Source of the DNA: Geothrix fuzhouensis
GTDB taxonomy: Bacteria > Acidobacteriota > Holophagae > Holophagales > Holophagaceae
Direction: 5' to 3'
DNA: 64,000 bases
Assembly (NCBI RefSeq): GCF_024609325.1
Contig: NZ_JANHMQ010000002.1
Span: 744,001 to 808,000, forward strand
The notes beneath the pieces were generated by a model. The model saw only the letters and a program-made list of their open reading frames with translations, made no database searches and had not been told where the DNA came from. This document shows, in pieces, positions 1 to 8,472 of the stretch. The number at the start of each line of letters is the position of its first letter. Position 1 is the stretch's first letter. The position numbers and the translations under genes were made by a program.

Positions 1-326
1 GGAAGGCACGGAGAAAAGATCTTTTCGCCACCGATTTCGGTGATTGCGGTGATGGCGCTCTGGAGGCTCCTCGCATGGGCCGGCCGAAGGCTGCTTCCGG
101 CCTCGCCGGAAGTCATGGGGGCGCCAGGGCCGCGCACCCCCAAGAGGGCTCGGCCCCGGCGCCCCCATGGAGCCCATGCTGCGCTGGGCAGTGCCCATCC
201 TTTTCATCACTGAAATCACCGAAATCGGTGGTAAAAAAGGCTTTTACCGGAGTTTGCCACTGCCCACACCCAGCCTCTGTGGCCCTTCTCCGTGTTTCCC
301 TCCGTGCCTCCGTGGTGGTTTTTCCT
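1..326. repeat. Outer inverted repeat with CACGGAG-type arms, enclosing the structured element
   Basis: This gene-free stretch precedes the 3' end of the pseudouridine synthase gene. The left arm (about 3-17) reads AAGGCACGGAGAAAA. The right arm (about 279-323) carries several CTCCGTG words, the complement of CACGGAG. Between the arms lies the 205-base structured element at 27-231. The left arm may continue outside the window, so its full extent is unknown. No start codon with a ribosome site and no protein-like reading frame was seen in 1-344. Confidence 0.5.
27..231. repeat. Structured intergenic element, copy 1 (terminal inverted repeats, multi-hairpin)
   Basis: The ends form a 27-base terminal inverted repeat (about 28-54 with 205-231) matching at 24 of 27 positions. 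Inside, GCATGGG (73-79) can pair with CCCATGC (173-179). Within that stem sit two hairpins: CTTCCGGC/GCCGGAAG (94-101 with 105-112, three-base loop) and a perfect 12-bp stem, 114-125 with 158-169. A second copy at 43141-43360 keeps all these parts. It could be a MITE-like element, a structured RNA or a REP-type sequence; no transposase is nearby and no target-site duplication was identified. Confidence 0.75.
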
Positions 327-344
327 TCTGGCGGAAAATCCGGA

Positions 345-1358
345 TCACAGGCTCTTGATCGCCGCGATCTCCTGCGGGTGCAGGAAACGCCAGGCTCCCG
401 GCTTCAGCATGGGATCCGACAGGGGGCCGAACTGTACGCGGCGCAGCTTGCTGACGGGGTGCCCCACGGCGGCAAACATGCGCCGGATCTGCTGGTTCTT
501 GCCTTCGGTGAGCGTGACCTTCAGCCAGGGGTTGTCGCCCTTCTCGGCGATTTCGATGTGGCAGGGCTTCAGACGACGCCCACTGAGCAGGAAGCCTTCC
601 TGGAACTCCTTAAGGAGTTCGGGGCGGGGATTGCGGTGCACCTTCACGAGGTAGACCTTGGGGATCTCGTGCTCGGGGCCCATGAGGATCTGGGCCAGGG
701 CGCCGTCATTGGTCATGAGCAGCAGGCCCTCGGAATTGAAATCAAGGCGACCCACCGGGTAGAGCCGGCCTGGGACGCCTTTGAGCAGGGCCATCACCGT
801 GGGCCGGCCCTGGTCGTCCTTCACCGTGGTGACGTAGCCCTTGGGTTTGTTCATGAGGATGTAGACCGGCGCCTCCCGTTGGATGGGGATCAGATCCACG
901 GTGATCTCGTCCCGGCGCGGGTCGGCACGGGTACCCAGCTCCGTGACGGTCTTTCCGTTCACCTGCACGCGGCCGTCGAGGATGATCTGCTCACAGGCGC
1001 GGCGGCTGTCGATGCCCGCGGCGGCGAGGATCTTCTGAAGACGGTCCTGGCCAGCCTGGGGAGGCCGGGGTGAACCACCGGCGGGGCGGGGCGCCACGGC
1101 CTTGCGCGGGGCCAGCTTGGCCGCAGGTCGGCTTTTGTCGATGGCGGGCCGGCGGGGAGCGCCGGAAGTGGGGCGGGCGGCTGTGCCGGAGGACGGGCGG
1201 GAGGGTGACGAGGACCGGGGCGCCGTGGAGGGCCGGGCCGGGCCTGCGGCCGGGCGGGCTGAAGCCGATGTCCGGGGCGCGTCGTTAGTTGGGCGGCCAG
1301 CGGCGGGCTTGCGGGTGGCGGGCGCGGTGCGGGGCCCCTTCGGGGCGGGCTTTCTCAT
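345..1358 (-). CDS. rluB: RsuA/RluB-family rRNA pseudouridine synthase with long basic N-terminal tail
   Basis: This enzyme converts uridine to pseudouridine in ribosomal RNA. Residues 1-105 are a low-complexity Pro/Ala/Arg/Ser tail. An S4 RNA-binding domain follows (about 106-152), then the RsuA/RluB catalytic domain. That domain carries GRLDFNSEG at 203-211, with the catalytic aspartate at 206, and the family motif MNKPKG near 169-174. At 337 residues it is longer than typical relatives of about 240-290, entirely because of the tail. The ATG at 1358 is the first in-frame start. It is most like the RluB branch (23S rRNA), but RsuA/RluE/RluF substrates cannot be told apart from sequence alone. 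Confidence 0.88.
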   Translation of the reverse strand: MRKPAPKGPRTAPATRKPAAGRPTNDAPRTSASARPAAGPARPSTAPRSSSPSRPSSGTAARPTSGAPRRPAIDKSRPAAKLAPRKAVAPRPAGGSPRPPQAGQDRLQKILAAAGIDSRRACEQIILDGRVQVNGKTVTELGTRADPRRDEITVDLIPIQREAPVYILMNKPKGYVTTVKDDQGRPTVMALLKGVPGRLYPVGRLDFNSEGLLLMTNDGALAQILMGPEHEIPKVYLVKVHRNPRPELLKEFQEGFLLSGRRLKPCHIEIAEKGDNPWLKVTLTEGKNQQIRRMFAAVGHPVSKLRRVQFGPLSDPMLKPGAWRFLHPQEIAAIKSL

Positions 1359-1400
1359 GACAGCTCCTTCGGCGTCTCCCGACGCGGAAAGGTAAGTCTA

Positions 1401-2435
1401 TCAGCTCTCTTCCCCGAACCAGGGATGGGCGCGGTAGTCCATCAGCAGTTCCTCGGCCACGACTTTCAGCACCACCGCCAGAGGCACGGCGAAGATGAGC
1501 CCCAGGACGCCGAACCAGAAACCGAAAGCGGTGAGGGCCAGCAGCACCTCCAGGGGGTGGAGCCGGCTGGCGCGGCCCACCCACACCGGGGTGAAGTAGA
1601 AGGCCTCAGCCTTCTGCACGGCGATGAAGACGGCGGCGATGGTCAGGAGATGTCCGCTGCGCCCCCCATCCAGATAAGCCAGCACCATCGCGGGCGGCAG
1701 GGCGGTCAGGTAGGGGGAGTAGGGCACGACATTGGAGACGCCCGCGACGAGACCCAGCAGCCAAGCATAGGGCACGCCGAGAATCGCCAGGGCGATCCCC
1801 TGAAGCAGGGCCATGGCGGCAGCCACGGCCGCCTGACCCCGGATGTATCCGCCCAGGCGCTGGTGGATGGATCCGACCATGCGATCCAGGCGTTCCCGAT
1901 GCCGCGGGGGGGCCAGGGTCTGGAGGTTGGCCACGAGCCGGGGACCCTCCAGCAGCAGGTAGTAGAGGATCAGGGGCACGAGGATGAGGGCCAGCAGATC
2001 GAGGAAGCAGCCCAGCAGGCCGCCGCCAGTGGCCTGGAGTCCGCGCAGCAGCAAGCCCGGGTCCAGGCCCGCCAGCCCCCGATCCAGGCGGGCCTGCCAG
2101 GCCGGGTGCGCCTGCAGCCAGGGCAGCAGCTTCGCATCCAGGGCCTGTTTCCAGCCAGGCAGAGAGGCGGCGAGACGCTCGCCTTGATCCGCCAGCCAGG
2201 GCACCAGGAGCAGCAGGAGACCCGCGACCGACGCCACAAAACCGCTGAGTACTGCCACCACGCTCCAGGGCCGGCCCAGGCGCCCAGCCAGACGGTCCAC
2301 CAGGGGGCCCAGCAGGTAAGCGAGGACCATGGCCAGGAAGAAGGGGGCCAGGGCTTTCCGTAGCAGCCAGAGGGCCAGCAGGGCGGTCGCTGCGGCCAGG
2401 GCGAAGCGCAGGGGTATCCGGCTCCGGCTCTCCAT
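1401..2435 (-). CDS. AI-2E/PerM-family membrane permease
   Basis: This is a multi-pass inner-membrane protein of 344 residues with the layout of the AI-2E transporter/PerM (UPF0118) family: two or three N-terminal membrane helices, a less hydrophobic central region (about 85-200) and a C-terminal block of several helices. Members have been linked to autoinducer-2 export or sodium/proton exchange, but the substrate cannot be inferred here. Its ATG overlaps the TGA of pgsA (ATGA at 2433-2436), so the two genes are translationally coupled. The 43-base gap to the pseudouridine synthase gene suggests one transcript. Confidence 0.82.
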   Translation of the reverse strand: MESRSRIPLRFALAAATALLALWLLRKALAPFFLAMVLAYLLGPLVDRLAGRLGRPWSVVAVLSGFVASVAGLLLLLVPWLADQGERLAASLPGWKQALDAKLLPWLQAHPAWQARLDRGLAGLDPGLLLRGLQATGGGLLGCFLDLLALILVPLILYYLLLEGPRLVANLQTLAPPRHRERLDRMVGSIHQRLGGYIRGQAAVAAAMALLQGIALAILGVPYAWLLGLVAGVSNVVPYSPYLTALPPAMVLAYLDGGRSGHLLTIAAVFIAVQKAEAFYFTPVWVGRASRLHPLEVLLALTAFGFWFGVLGLIFAVPLAVVLKVVAEELLMDYRAHPWFGEES

Positions 2436-3007
2436 CAGGAAGCCACAGGTGCCCGCGTCGCTCGTACGAAGTAGTGGATGCCCGAGGCCAGCACCAGCGC
2501 GCCCACCACCCAGAACATTTCCGGCAGGAACGGGTCCATCCAGGACCGGTAGCCCAGGGCGTTGAACATCAGGCAGAGGGCGACGACGACCAGTTGGGCG
2601 GCGGTGCTCAGCTTGCCCAGAAAGCTCGGGTGGAACTTGTTGTCACTGAGGCGGTCCACGGAAGCGAAGGCGTAGAAGGAGATCAGCAGATCACGCGAGA
2701 TGGCCAGAATGGCCACCCAGACGGGGATGGGGGCGGTCATGCCCTGGGTTCGCCAGGCCAAGAGGACAAAGGCCGTGGTCATCAGCAGCTTGTCCGCCGC
2801 GGGATCCAGGACGGCACCCAGGTCCGAGCCCTGGTTGAAGGCCCGGGCGATGAGTCCGTCCAGCAGATCTGTGATCCCCGCCGCCGCGAAGAGGATGAAG
2901 GCCTGCCAGTGGTGCCCGTACCAGACCGCGATGGCGAAAAAGGGAATCGCCAGGATCCGCAACAAGGTCAATGCGTTGGGCAGGGTCAGGGGGCTGGTGG
3001 CTTTCAT
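2435..3007 (-). CDS. pgsA: CDP-diacylglycerol--glycerol-3-phosphate 3-phosphatidyltransferase
   Basis: This membrane enzyme makes phosphatidylglycerol phosphate, the committed step to phosphatidylglycerol and cardiolipin. The complete CDP-alcohol phosphotransferase signature is present: Asp50, Gly51, Ala54, Arg55, Gly64, Asp68 and Asp72. At 190 residues with several hydrophobic helices it has the usual length. It is the first gene of a minus-strand run with the permease and pseudouridine synthase genes and is divergent from feoA. Related CDP-alcohol transferases share the signature, but length and N-terminus fit PgsA best. Confidence 0.88.
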   Translation of the reverse strand: MKATSPLTLPNALTLLRILAIPFFAIAVWYGHHWQAFILFAAAGITDLLDGLIARAFNQGSDLGAVLDPAADKLLMTTAFVLLAWRTQGMTAPIPVWVAILAISRDLLISFYAFASVDRLSDNKFHPSFLGKLSTAAQLVVVALCLMFNALGYRSWMDPFLPEMFWVVGALVLASGIHYFVRATRAPVAS

Positions 3008-3050
3008 TGCGATCTAGTTTAGACGGAGATCACATCCTTTGACTTGGACC

Positions 3051-3078
3051 TTGTAGCACTCTGAGGCTGGGCTAAACT
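3051..3078 (+). promoter_or_regulatory. Possible promoter for the feo operon
   Basis: In the 90-base divergent region between pgsA and feoA, TTGTAG (3051-3056) and TAAACT (3073-3078) are 16 bases apart and resemble -35 and -10 boxes. A GGAG ribosome site follows at 3086-3089 before the ATG at 3098. No clear Fur-box palindrome was recognised, so iron control is expected from the family only. Confidence 0.3.
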
Positions 3079-3097
3079 GGATCACGGAGTTGAGATT

Positions 3098-3343
3098 ATG
3101 ACTCAAAATCTATTAATCCCTCTGAGTGACCTTCAGCCGGGGGACCAGGGGGAGGTGGTCCAGGTGAAGGCCCAGGGTCCTATCCGTCAGCGCCTGTTAG
3201 AGATGGGCTTCATCCGGGGGGTGCGGCTGCGGGTGGAGAAACTCGCCCCCCTGGGTGATCCCATGGAACTCGTGATCAAGGGGTACCACCTCTCGCTGCG
3301 GCGGGACGAGAGCTCCTGCATCCTCGTGCACCGGGTGGCCTGA
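3098..3343 (+). CDS. feoA: Ferrous iron transport protein A
   Basis: This is a small cytoplasmic SH3-like protein (81 residues) that accompanies the FeoB iron transporter. The core G(Q)VVQVK...RLLEMGFIRG pattern (about residues 20-42) is typical of FeoA, as is the closing region with LSLRRDE. The gene starts the operon with GGAG eleven bases upstream of the ATG. Its TGA overlaps the ATG of feoB. FeoA is thought to modulate FeoB activity; its exact role is unsettled in the family. Confidence 0.92.
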   Translation: MTQNLLIPLSDLQPGDQGEVVQVKAQGPIRQRLLEMGFIRGVRLRVEKLAPLGDPMELVIKGYHLSLRRDESSCILVHRVA

Positions 3344-5514
3344 TGTCCCTCACCATCGCCCTCGCAGGGAATCCCAACTGCGGGAAGACGACGCTGTTCA
3401 ATGCCCTCACCGGGGCGCGCCACCATGTGGGCAACTGGCCCGGCGTTACGGTGGAGCGTCGCAGTGGGACCTTCGAGCAGGAAGGCTCGACCCTGGAGGT
3501 GGTGGACCTCCCAGGCACCTATTCCCTGGCGGCCCGCAGTGAGGATGAACGGGTCGCCGCCAAGTTCCTGGCCTCCCCCGAGGTGGATCTGGTCCTGAAC
3601 GTGCTCGACGCTTCGAACCTGGAGCGCAATCTCTACCTCAGCACCCAGCTGCTGGAGCTGGGCAAGCCCGTCGCGTTCGTCCTGAACATGGTGGACGACG
3701 CGGAGAACCGTGGTGTCCACATCGACCTGGCGGCCCTGGAGACCTTGCTGGGCGGCCCCGTGATTCCCACCGTGGGCAACCGTGAGCAGGGCATCCCCGA
3801 GCTCAAAGCCCTCCTGGCGGCCATGGCCCGGGGTGAAACCAGCCGTTGCCGCCGCATCACCGTGGACTACGGCCACGATATCGAAGGTGAGCTGGCCAAG
3901 CTTGAAACCGAGATCGGCCGGGACGAGCAGCTCGAAGCGTCCATGCCTCCGCGCTGGCTGGCCCTCCAGCTGCTGGAGAACAACGCGGATGCCAAGCGCC
4001 TTGTAACTGAGAGCCACGCCAGTGAGGCCATTGGCCAGCAACTAACGAAGAGCTTCGCGTTCCTCGAGCCCCATCTGGGCGCCGATGGAGCCACGCTGAT
4101 CGCTGAACGCCGCTATGGCTTCGCCCACGGTCTGGTGAAGGAAGTGGCCTCGGCCGCGGATGATCGCCGGACGCCCACGTCCCGGCTCGATGCGGTGCTC
4201 ACCAACCGGTGGCTGGGTATTCCGATCTTCGTGGGCATCCTGGCCCTGGTGTACTCCCTGTCTTTCATCCTGGGGAAGATTCCCCAGGACTGGATTGCGG
4301 AGGGCTTCAAGGCCTTGTCGGGATTCGCCGAGGCGCGGCTGCCCGCCGGCGAGCTCACCAGCCTGCTGGTGGACGGCGTCATCCCGGGCGTGAGCGCAGT
4401 GATCGTCTTCGTGCCCGTGATCATGATCCTCATGGGCTGCATCGCCTTCCTGGAGGACACGGGCTACATGGCCCGGGCGGCCTTCATCATGGACCGGCTC
4501 ATGCACGTCATGGGCCTGCATGGGAAGAGCTTCATCCCCCTCATCATGGGCAGCGGCTGCAACGTGCCCGCCATCCAGGCCGCCCGCACCATCGAAAGCC
4601 CCCAGGACCGGCTCATCACGATCCTCGTCACGCCGCTGGTGAGCTGCTCGGCGCGGCTGCAGGTCTACATCGTCATCGCCGGGACCTTCTTTACGCCCTT
4701 CAAGGCCGCGCTGGCCATCATCGGCATGCACTTCCTGGGTCTGGGCTTGGCGGTGCTCATGGGCCGGATGCTCCGCAGCGCCCTCTTCCACGGTCCCAGC
4801 TCCCCCTTCGTGATGGAACTGCCGCCCTACCGGCTGCCGGTCCTGAGGGCAACGGCCATCCATATGTGGGAGAAGGGTTCCATCTTCCTCACCCGCGCCG
4901 GCACCACCATCTTCGCGGGTGCCACGCTGATCTGGTTTCTTTCCCGCTATCCGGGCATCGCCAACCGGGAATGGACGGCCCAGTACCAGGATCAGCGTCT
5001 GGCCGTGCAGGCCCTGAAGCTACCTGCCACTGAGACGGAGGACCGGCTGAAGGCCCTCCAGCTGGCCCACGAAAGCCACATCGTGAACACAAGTCTGGCG
5101 GCGCGGCTCGGCCAGAAGGCGTCGCCCCTCCTCCAGCCCATCCTGGACCCCGACCACAAGCGACCGGAGGCCTGGAAGGATGTCATCGCCCTCACGGCGG
5201 GCTTTGTCGCCAAGGAGATCGTGGTCTCCACCATGGCCGTCATTCATCAGGCCAGTGATGAGCCCAAGGTGGGCGAGCGCCTCAGCCCGCTCCAGGTGGC
5301 GCTGCGCGACAACTCGGGCCTGAGCCCCCTCACGGCTCTGGCCTTCATGGTCTTCACCCTGATCTACACGCCCTGCCTGGGCACCATCGCCATGATCCGC
5401 CGCGAGGCGGGGAGCTGGGGCTGGGCCGGGTTCACGGTCGCCTACGGCCTGGTCCTGGGTTGGGGCTTGGCCTGGGTCACCGTGGTGGCCGGCCGCTGGA
5501 TGGGGTTCGTATGA
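3343..5514 (+). CDS. feoB: Ferrous iron transporter B (GTPase-coupled)
   Basis: FeoB is the inner-membrane Fe(II) uptake protein. The N-terminal G domain shows GNPNCGKTT (residues 8-16, P-loop), DLPGTYSL (G3) and NMVD (G4). The membrane domain begins near residue 290 and contains the two Gate regions typical of the family, including GSGCNVPAI and CSARLQVY. At 723 residues the length is normal. Translation is coupled to feoA upstream and to the small Cys-rich gene downstream by ATGA overlaps at both ends. Confidence 0.96.
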   Translation: MSLTIALAGNPNCGKTTLFNALTGARHHVGNWPGVTVERRSGTFEQEGSTLEVVDLPGTYSLAARSEDERVAAKFLASPEVDLVLNVLDASNLERNLYLSTQLLELGKPVAFVLNMVDDAENRGVHIDLAALETLLGGPVIPTVGNREQGIPELKALLAAMARGETSRCRRITVDYGHDIEGELAKLETEIGRDEQLEASMPPRWLALQLLENNADAKRLVTESHASEAIGQQLTKSFAFLEPHLGADGATLIAERRYGFAHGLVKEVASAADDRRTPTSRLDAVLTNRWLGIPIFVGILALVYSLSFILGKIPQDWIAEGFKALSGFAEARLPAGELTSLLVDGVIPGVSAVIVFVPVIMILMGCIAFLEDTGYMARAAFIMDRLMHVMGLHGKSFIPLIMGSGCNVPAIQAARTIESPQDRLITILVTPLVSCSARLQVYIVIAGTFFTPFKAALAIIGMHFLGLGLAVLMGRMLRSALFHGPSSPFVMELPPYRLPVLRATAIHMWEKGSIFLTRAGTTIFAGATLIWFLSRYPGIANREWTAQYQDQRLAVQALKLPATETEDRLKALQLAHESHIVNTSLAARLGQKASPLLQPILDPDHKRPEAWKDVIALTAGFVAKEIVVSTMAVIHQASDEPKVGERLSPLQVALRDNSGLSPLTALAFMVFTLIYTPCLGTIAMIRREAGSWGWAGFTVAYGLVLGWGLAWVTVVAGRWMGFV

Positions 5515-5690
5515 GTCTCCAGCTCCTTGCCGCCGCCGCCATGGCGGGTGCCTCAGCCCTCTGGTTCCTGTGGGGCATCATCGAGGATTTCAAGGAAAAG
5601 GACGGCTGCGCCTCGGGTTGTGGCACCTGTTCGAAGCGGTGCCCTTTTCAGGCTCCGGTCCGTCCGTCCTCCAGCCATCCCCGCGCCTGA
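5511..5690 (+). CDS. Small FeoB-associated Cys-rich membrane protein
   Basis: This 59-residue protein has one N-terminal membrane helix (about 3-24) followed by a short tail with four cysteines in CASGCGTCSKRC (residues 33-44). Such FeoB-associated Cys-rich proteins are common at the end of feo operons, and FeoC-like iron-sulfur or metal-binding roles have been proposed. Its ATG overlaps the feoB stop. The last 12 or so residues are Pro/Ser-rich and look unstructured. The assignment rests on position, size and the Cys cluster. Confidence 0.75.
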   Translation: MSLQLLAAAAMAGASALWFLWGIIEDFKEKDGCASGCGTCSKRCPFQAPVRPSSSHPRA

Positions 5691-5864
5691 GCCCATCCCC
5701 AGACCCCGAACTCCCAGCCAGGGTTGACAGCTAACCGGGATCGGGAGGACAGTGCTGCGCACGTGCGGTCCATTCCGGGTCCCTCCGGTGTTTCCGTCTG
5801 CCACGCCCTGGAGGGCTGCCCCATTTGCGGATGCACCGTCCGTGTGGCCCAGCCGGAGGTGCCC

Positions 5865-6341
5865 ATGATCAAGCCGATTTCCTTCAGGCTCAACGGGAAA
5901 CGCGTGAACCTGACCACGGACGATGAACGGAGGCTCCTGTGGGTGCTGCGTTCCGACTTGGCGCTCACGGGCACCAAGTTCGGCTGTGGTGAGTCCCTGT
6001 GCGGGGCCTGTACGGTGCTCCTGGATGGGGAGGCCGTGCATGCCTGCTCGGTTTCCCTCAAGGCCGTGGCCGGGAAACAGGTGACCACCATCGAAGGCTT
6101 GGCGAAGAACGGCCGCCTCCACGCGCTGCAGCAGGCCTTCCTCGACCACCATGCCTTCCAGTGCGGGTTCTGCACGTCCGGCATGATCCTGAGCGCCTAC
6201 GCACTGCTGCTAAAGAAACCGCGACCCTCCCGCGACCAGATCCGCCAGCACCTGGAAGGGAATCTCTGCCGCTGCGGTTCCCATGTCCGCATCCTGGATG
6301 CCATCGAGGCTGTGGCGTCCCGAAAGGCAGGTGTGGCATGA
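5865..6341 (+). CDS. (2Fe-2S) subunit of a molybdenum hydroxylase (IorA-like)
   Basis: This is the small electron-transfer subunit of a xanthine-dehydrogenase-family enzyme, 158 residues long. A plant-type [2Fe-2S] domain uses Cys41, Cys46, Cys49 and Cys61. An all-helical [2Fe-2S] domain uses Cys100, Cys103, Cys135 and Cys137. The ATG at 5865 is chosen because GGAGGT precedes it and the protein then aligns with the family start; an upstream in-frame extension has no ribosome site. Its stop overlaps the start of the large subunit gene. No FAD subunit gene is present, as in isoquinoline 1-oxidoreductase types. Confidence 0.88.
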   Translation: MIKPISFRLNGKRVNLTTDDERRLLWVLRSDLALTGTKFGCGESLCGACTVLLDGEAVHACSVSLKAVAGKQVTTIEGLAKNGRLHALQQAFLDHHAFQCGFCTSGMILSAYALLLKKPRPSRDQIRQHLEGNLCRCGSHVRILDAIEAVASRKAGVA

Positions 6342-8443
6342 AGCGCCGCGACTTCCTCCTGGCCACCGGCGCCGCGGGCCTGGTGCTCTGGTTCCCGCTT
6401 GAAGGATCCCTCCAGGCGCAGGAGACGGAACAGACCGCCGCCCGGCCGGGCTATCCCAAGGACTTCAACGCCTACCTCAGGATCGGTCCCGATGACCGCG
6501 TCACCTGCCTGGTGGGCAAAGTGGAGCTGGGCCAGGGGGCCATGACGGCCCTGGCCATGCTTCTCGCCGAGGAACTGGATGTGGCGTTGGACCAGGTGGA
6601 CATGGTCATGGGTGATACGGACCTCTGCCCCTGGGACATGGGCACCTTCGGTTCCTTGAGCATCTGGCAGTTCGGTCCCGTCCTGCGTGGCGCCGCGGCC
6701 GAAGCCCGGGCCGTGCTGCTCCAGATGGCGGGCGAGAAGTGGTCGGTGCCGGCGGAGCGTCTGCAGGTGAAGGATGGGGTCATCTCGGTGCTCGGCGAGC
6801 CCAGGCTGCAGGTGAGCTACGGGCAGCTCGTCCAGGGGCGGCGGATCGAGCGCCACCTGGAGAAGGTGACCGTGAAGCCAGTTTCCGCCTTCCGTCTCGT
6901 CGGCAAGTCGGCGGCGCGCAAAGACGCCCTGGAGAAGGTGACCGGCCGGGCGAAGTACGCCGCGGACACCGGCCTCCCTGGCACCTTGCACGCGTGTGTC
7001 CTGCGGCCGCCGGTTCATGGCGCGAAGCTGCAGCGGGTGGACACGGGCGCCGCCGAGCGGATGCCTGGCGTCCGCATCGTGCGGGACGGCGACCTGCTCG
7101 CCGTGCTCCACGAGCGCCCTGACATGGCCACCCAGGCTCGGCAAGCCATCAAGGCCGACTTCAGCCATCCCGAGGCGGGCCCTGATGACACCAGCATCTT
7201 CGACCACCTGCTGAAGACAGCGCCTCCGGCCCAGCTGGTGCACGAGGCTGGCGATCTGCGGGCGGGAGAACGTCAGGCCACCCGGACGCTCGAAGCCACC
7301 TACCTAAACAGCTACGTGGCCCATGCCCCCATCGAGACCCACTCGGCCGTGGCGCAGGTCGTCGATGGGAAGGCCACGGTCTGGGCCAGTACTCAGGCGC
7401 CGTTCATCGTGCGGACCGAGGTGGCCCGGGCCCTCGGCCTCCCCACGCAGAAGGTGCGGGTGATCACGCCCTTCGTCGGCGGTGGTTTCGGAGGCAAGAG
7501 CTCCGGCCCCCAGGCCGTGGAAGCAGCCCGGCTCGCGCGGGCGGCCGGGGTGCCTGTGCAGGTGGTGTGGGACCGCGCCGAGGAGTTCTTCCACGACACC
7601 TTCCGCCCCGCCGCCGTCGTCAAGCTCCTTGCGGGTCTCTCCGCCTCCGGGAAGATCACCTTCTGGGACGGCCAGGTGGTGGGGGCCGGCGAGCGGGAGG
7701 CCAAGCCCTTCTATGCCATCCCGCACCAGCGAACCACTTCCGCGGGCAGCTGGCAGGGCGGAAACCCTCCGGGCATGCACCCCTTCGGGGTCGGACCCTG
7801 GCGGGCCCCGTCCGCCAACACCAACGGCTTTGCGCGGGAGTCGCACATCGATGCGCTGGCCACGCTGGCAGGCCGGGATCCCCTCGCCTTCAGGCTGGAC
7901 AACCTCGCGGATCCCCGGATGGCCCACGTGCTGAACCAGGTCGCCGAACGGTTCCGCTGGGTGCCCAAGCCAGCACCCAGCGGCCGCGGCGTGGGCCTCG
8001 CCTGCGCGGTCTACCGCGGTACCTATGTGGCCGCCATGGCCGAGGTGGCCGTGGACAAGACCACCGGCCAGGTGCAGGTGAAGCGGGTGGTCATGGCACA
8101 GGACATGGGAGTTGTGGTGAACCCCGATGGGGCCCTCCAGCAGCTGGAGGGTTGCATCACCATGGGCCTGGGCTACGCGCTTTCAGAGGAGGTCCGGTTC
8201 AAGGGCGGGGATGTGCTGCAGAAGAACTTCGACACCTACGGAATCCCGCGTTTTTCCTGGCTCCCGAAGATTGAGACGATCCTCATCCACAACCCGGACG
8301 TCCCGGCCCAGGGCGGTGGCGAGCCAGCCATCACCGTCATGGGCGCCCTCCTGGCCAATGCCATCCATGACGCCATCGGAGTGAGGCTGTTCCAGCTCCC
8401 CATGACACCGGATCGGATCAAGGCTGCCCTGACCCACATTTGA
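6338..8443 (+). CDS. Molybdopterin-binding large subunit of an aldehyde/isoquinoline oxidoreductase
   Basis: This catalytic subunit (701 residues) belongs to the xanthine dehydrogenase/IorB family and hydroxylates an aldehyde or N-heterocycle. It starts with MKRRDFLLATGAAG, a twin-Arg-like leader, so the complex is probably exported through Tat with the small subunit riding along. Molybdenum-site motifs are visible: VGGGFGGKSS near residue 385 and GGGEPAIT near the C-terminus with the likely catalytic Glu. The ATG at 6338 overlaps the stop of the iron-sulfur subunit gene. The true substrate cannot be read from the sequence. No molybdenum cofactor genes lie nearby. Confidence 0.87.
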   Translation: MKRRDFLLATGAAGLVLWFPLEGSLQAQETEQTAARPGYPKDFNAYLRIGPDDRVTCLVGKVELGQGAMTALAMLLAEELDVALDQVDMVMGDTDLCPWDMGTFGSLSIWQFGPVLRGAAAEARAVLLQMAGEKWSVPAERLQVKDGVISVLGEPRLQVSYGQLVQGRRIERHLEKVTVKPVSAFRLVGKSAARKDALEKVTGRAKYAADTGLPGTLHACVLRPPVHGAKLQRVDTGAAERMPGVRIVRDGDLLAVLHERPDMATQARQAIKADFSHPEAGPDDTSIFDHLLKTAPPAQLVHEAGDLRAGERQATRTLEATYLNSYVAHAPIETHSAVAQVVDGKATVWASTQAPFIVRTEVARALGLPTQKVRVITPFVGGGFGGKSSGPQAVEAARLARAAGVPVQVVWDRAEEFFHDTFRPAAVVKLLAGLSASGKITFWDGQVVGAGEREAKPFYAIPHQRTTSAGSWQGGNPPGMHPFGVGPWRAPSANTNGFARESHIDALATLAGRDPLAFRLDNLADPRMAHVLNQVAERFRWVPKPAPSGRGVGLACAVYRGTYVAAMAEVAVDKTTGQVQVKRVVMAQDMGVVVNPDGALQQLEGCITMGLGYALSEEVRFKGGDVLQKNFDTYGIPRFSWLPKIETILIHNPDVPAQGGGEPAITVMGALLANAIHDAIGVRLFQLPMTPDRIKAALTHI

Positions 8444-8472
8444 CACGGCGCGACCGTCGACCCCTGTCGTTC

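Noticed and set aside
1425-2363. A 312-residue frame opposite the PerM-type permease gene
   Set aside because: Gln/Gly/His/Glu-rich antisense product without motifs; the permease frame is coupled to pgsA and fits a known family.
3008-3097. Fur box or metal-responsive riboswitch upstream of feoA
   Set aside because: No palindrome close to the Fur consensus and no conserved riboswitch structure was recognised in the 90-base spacer.
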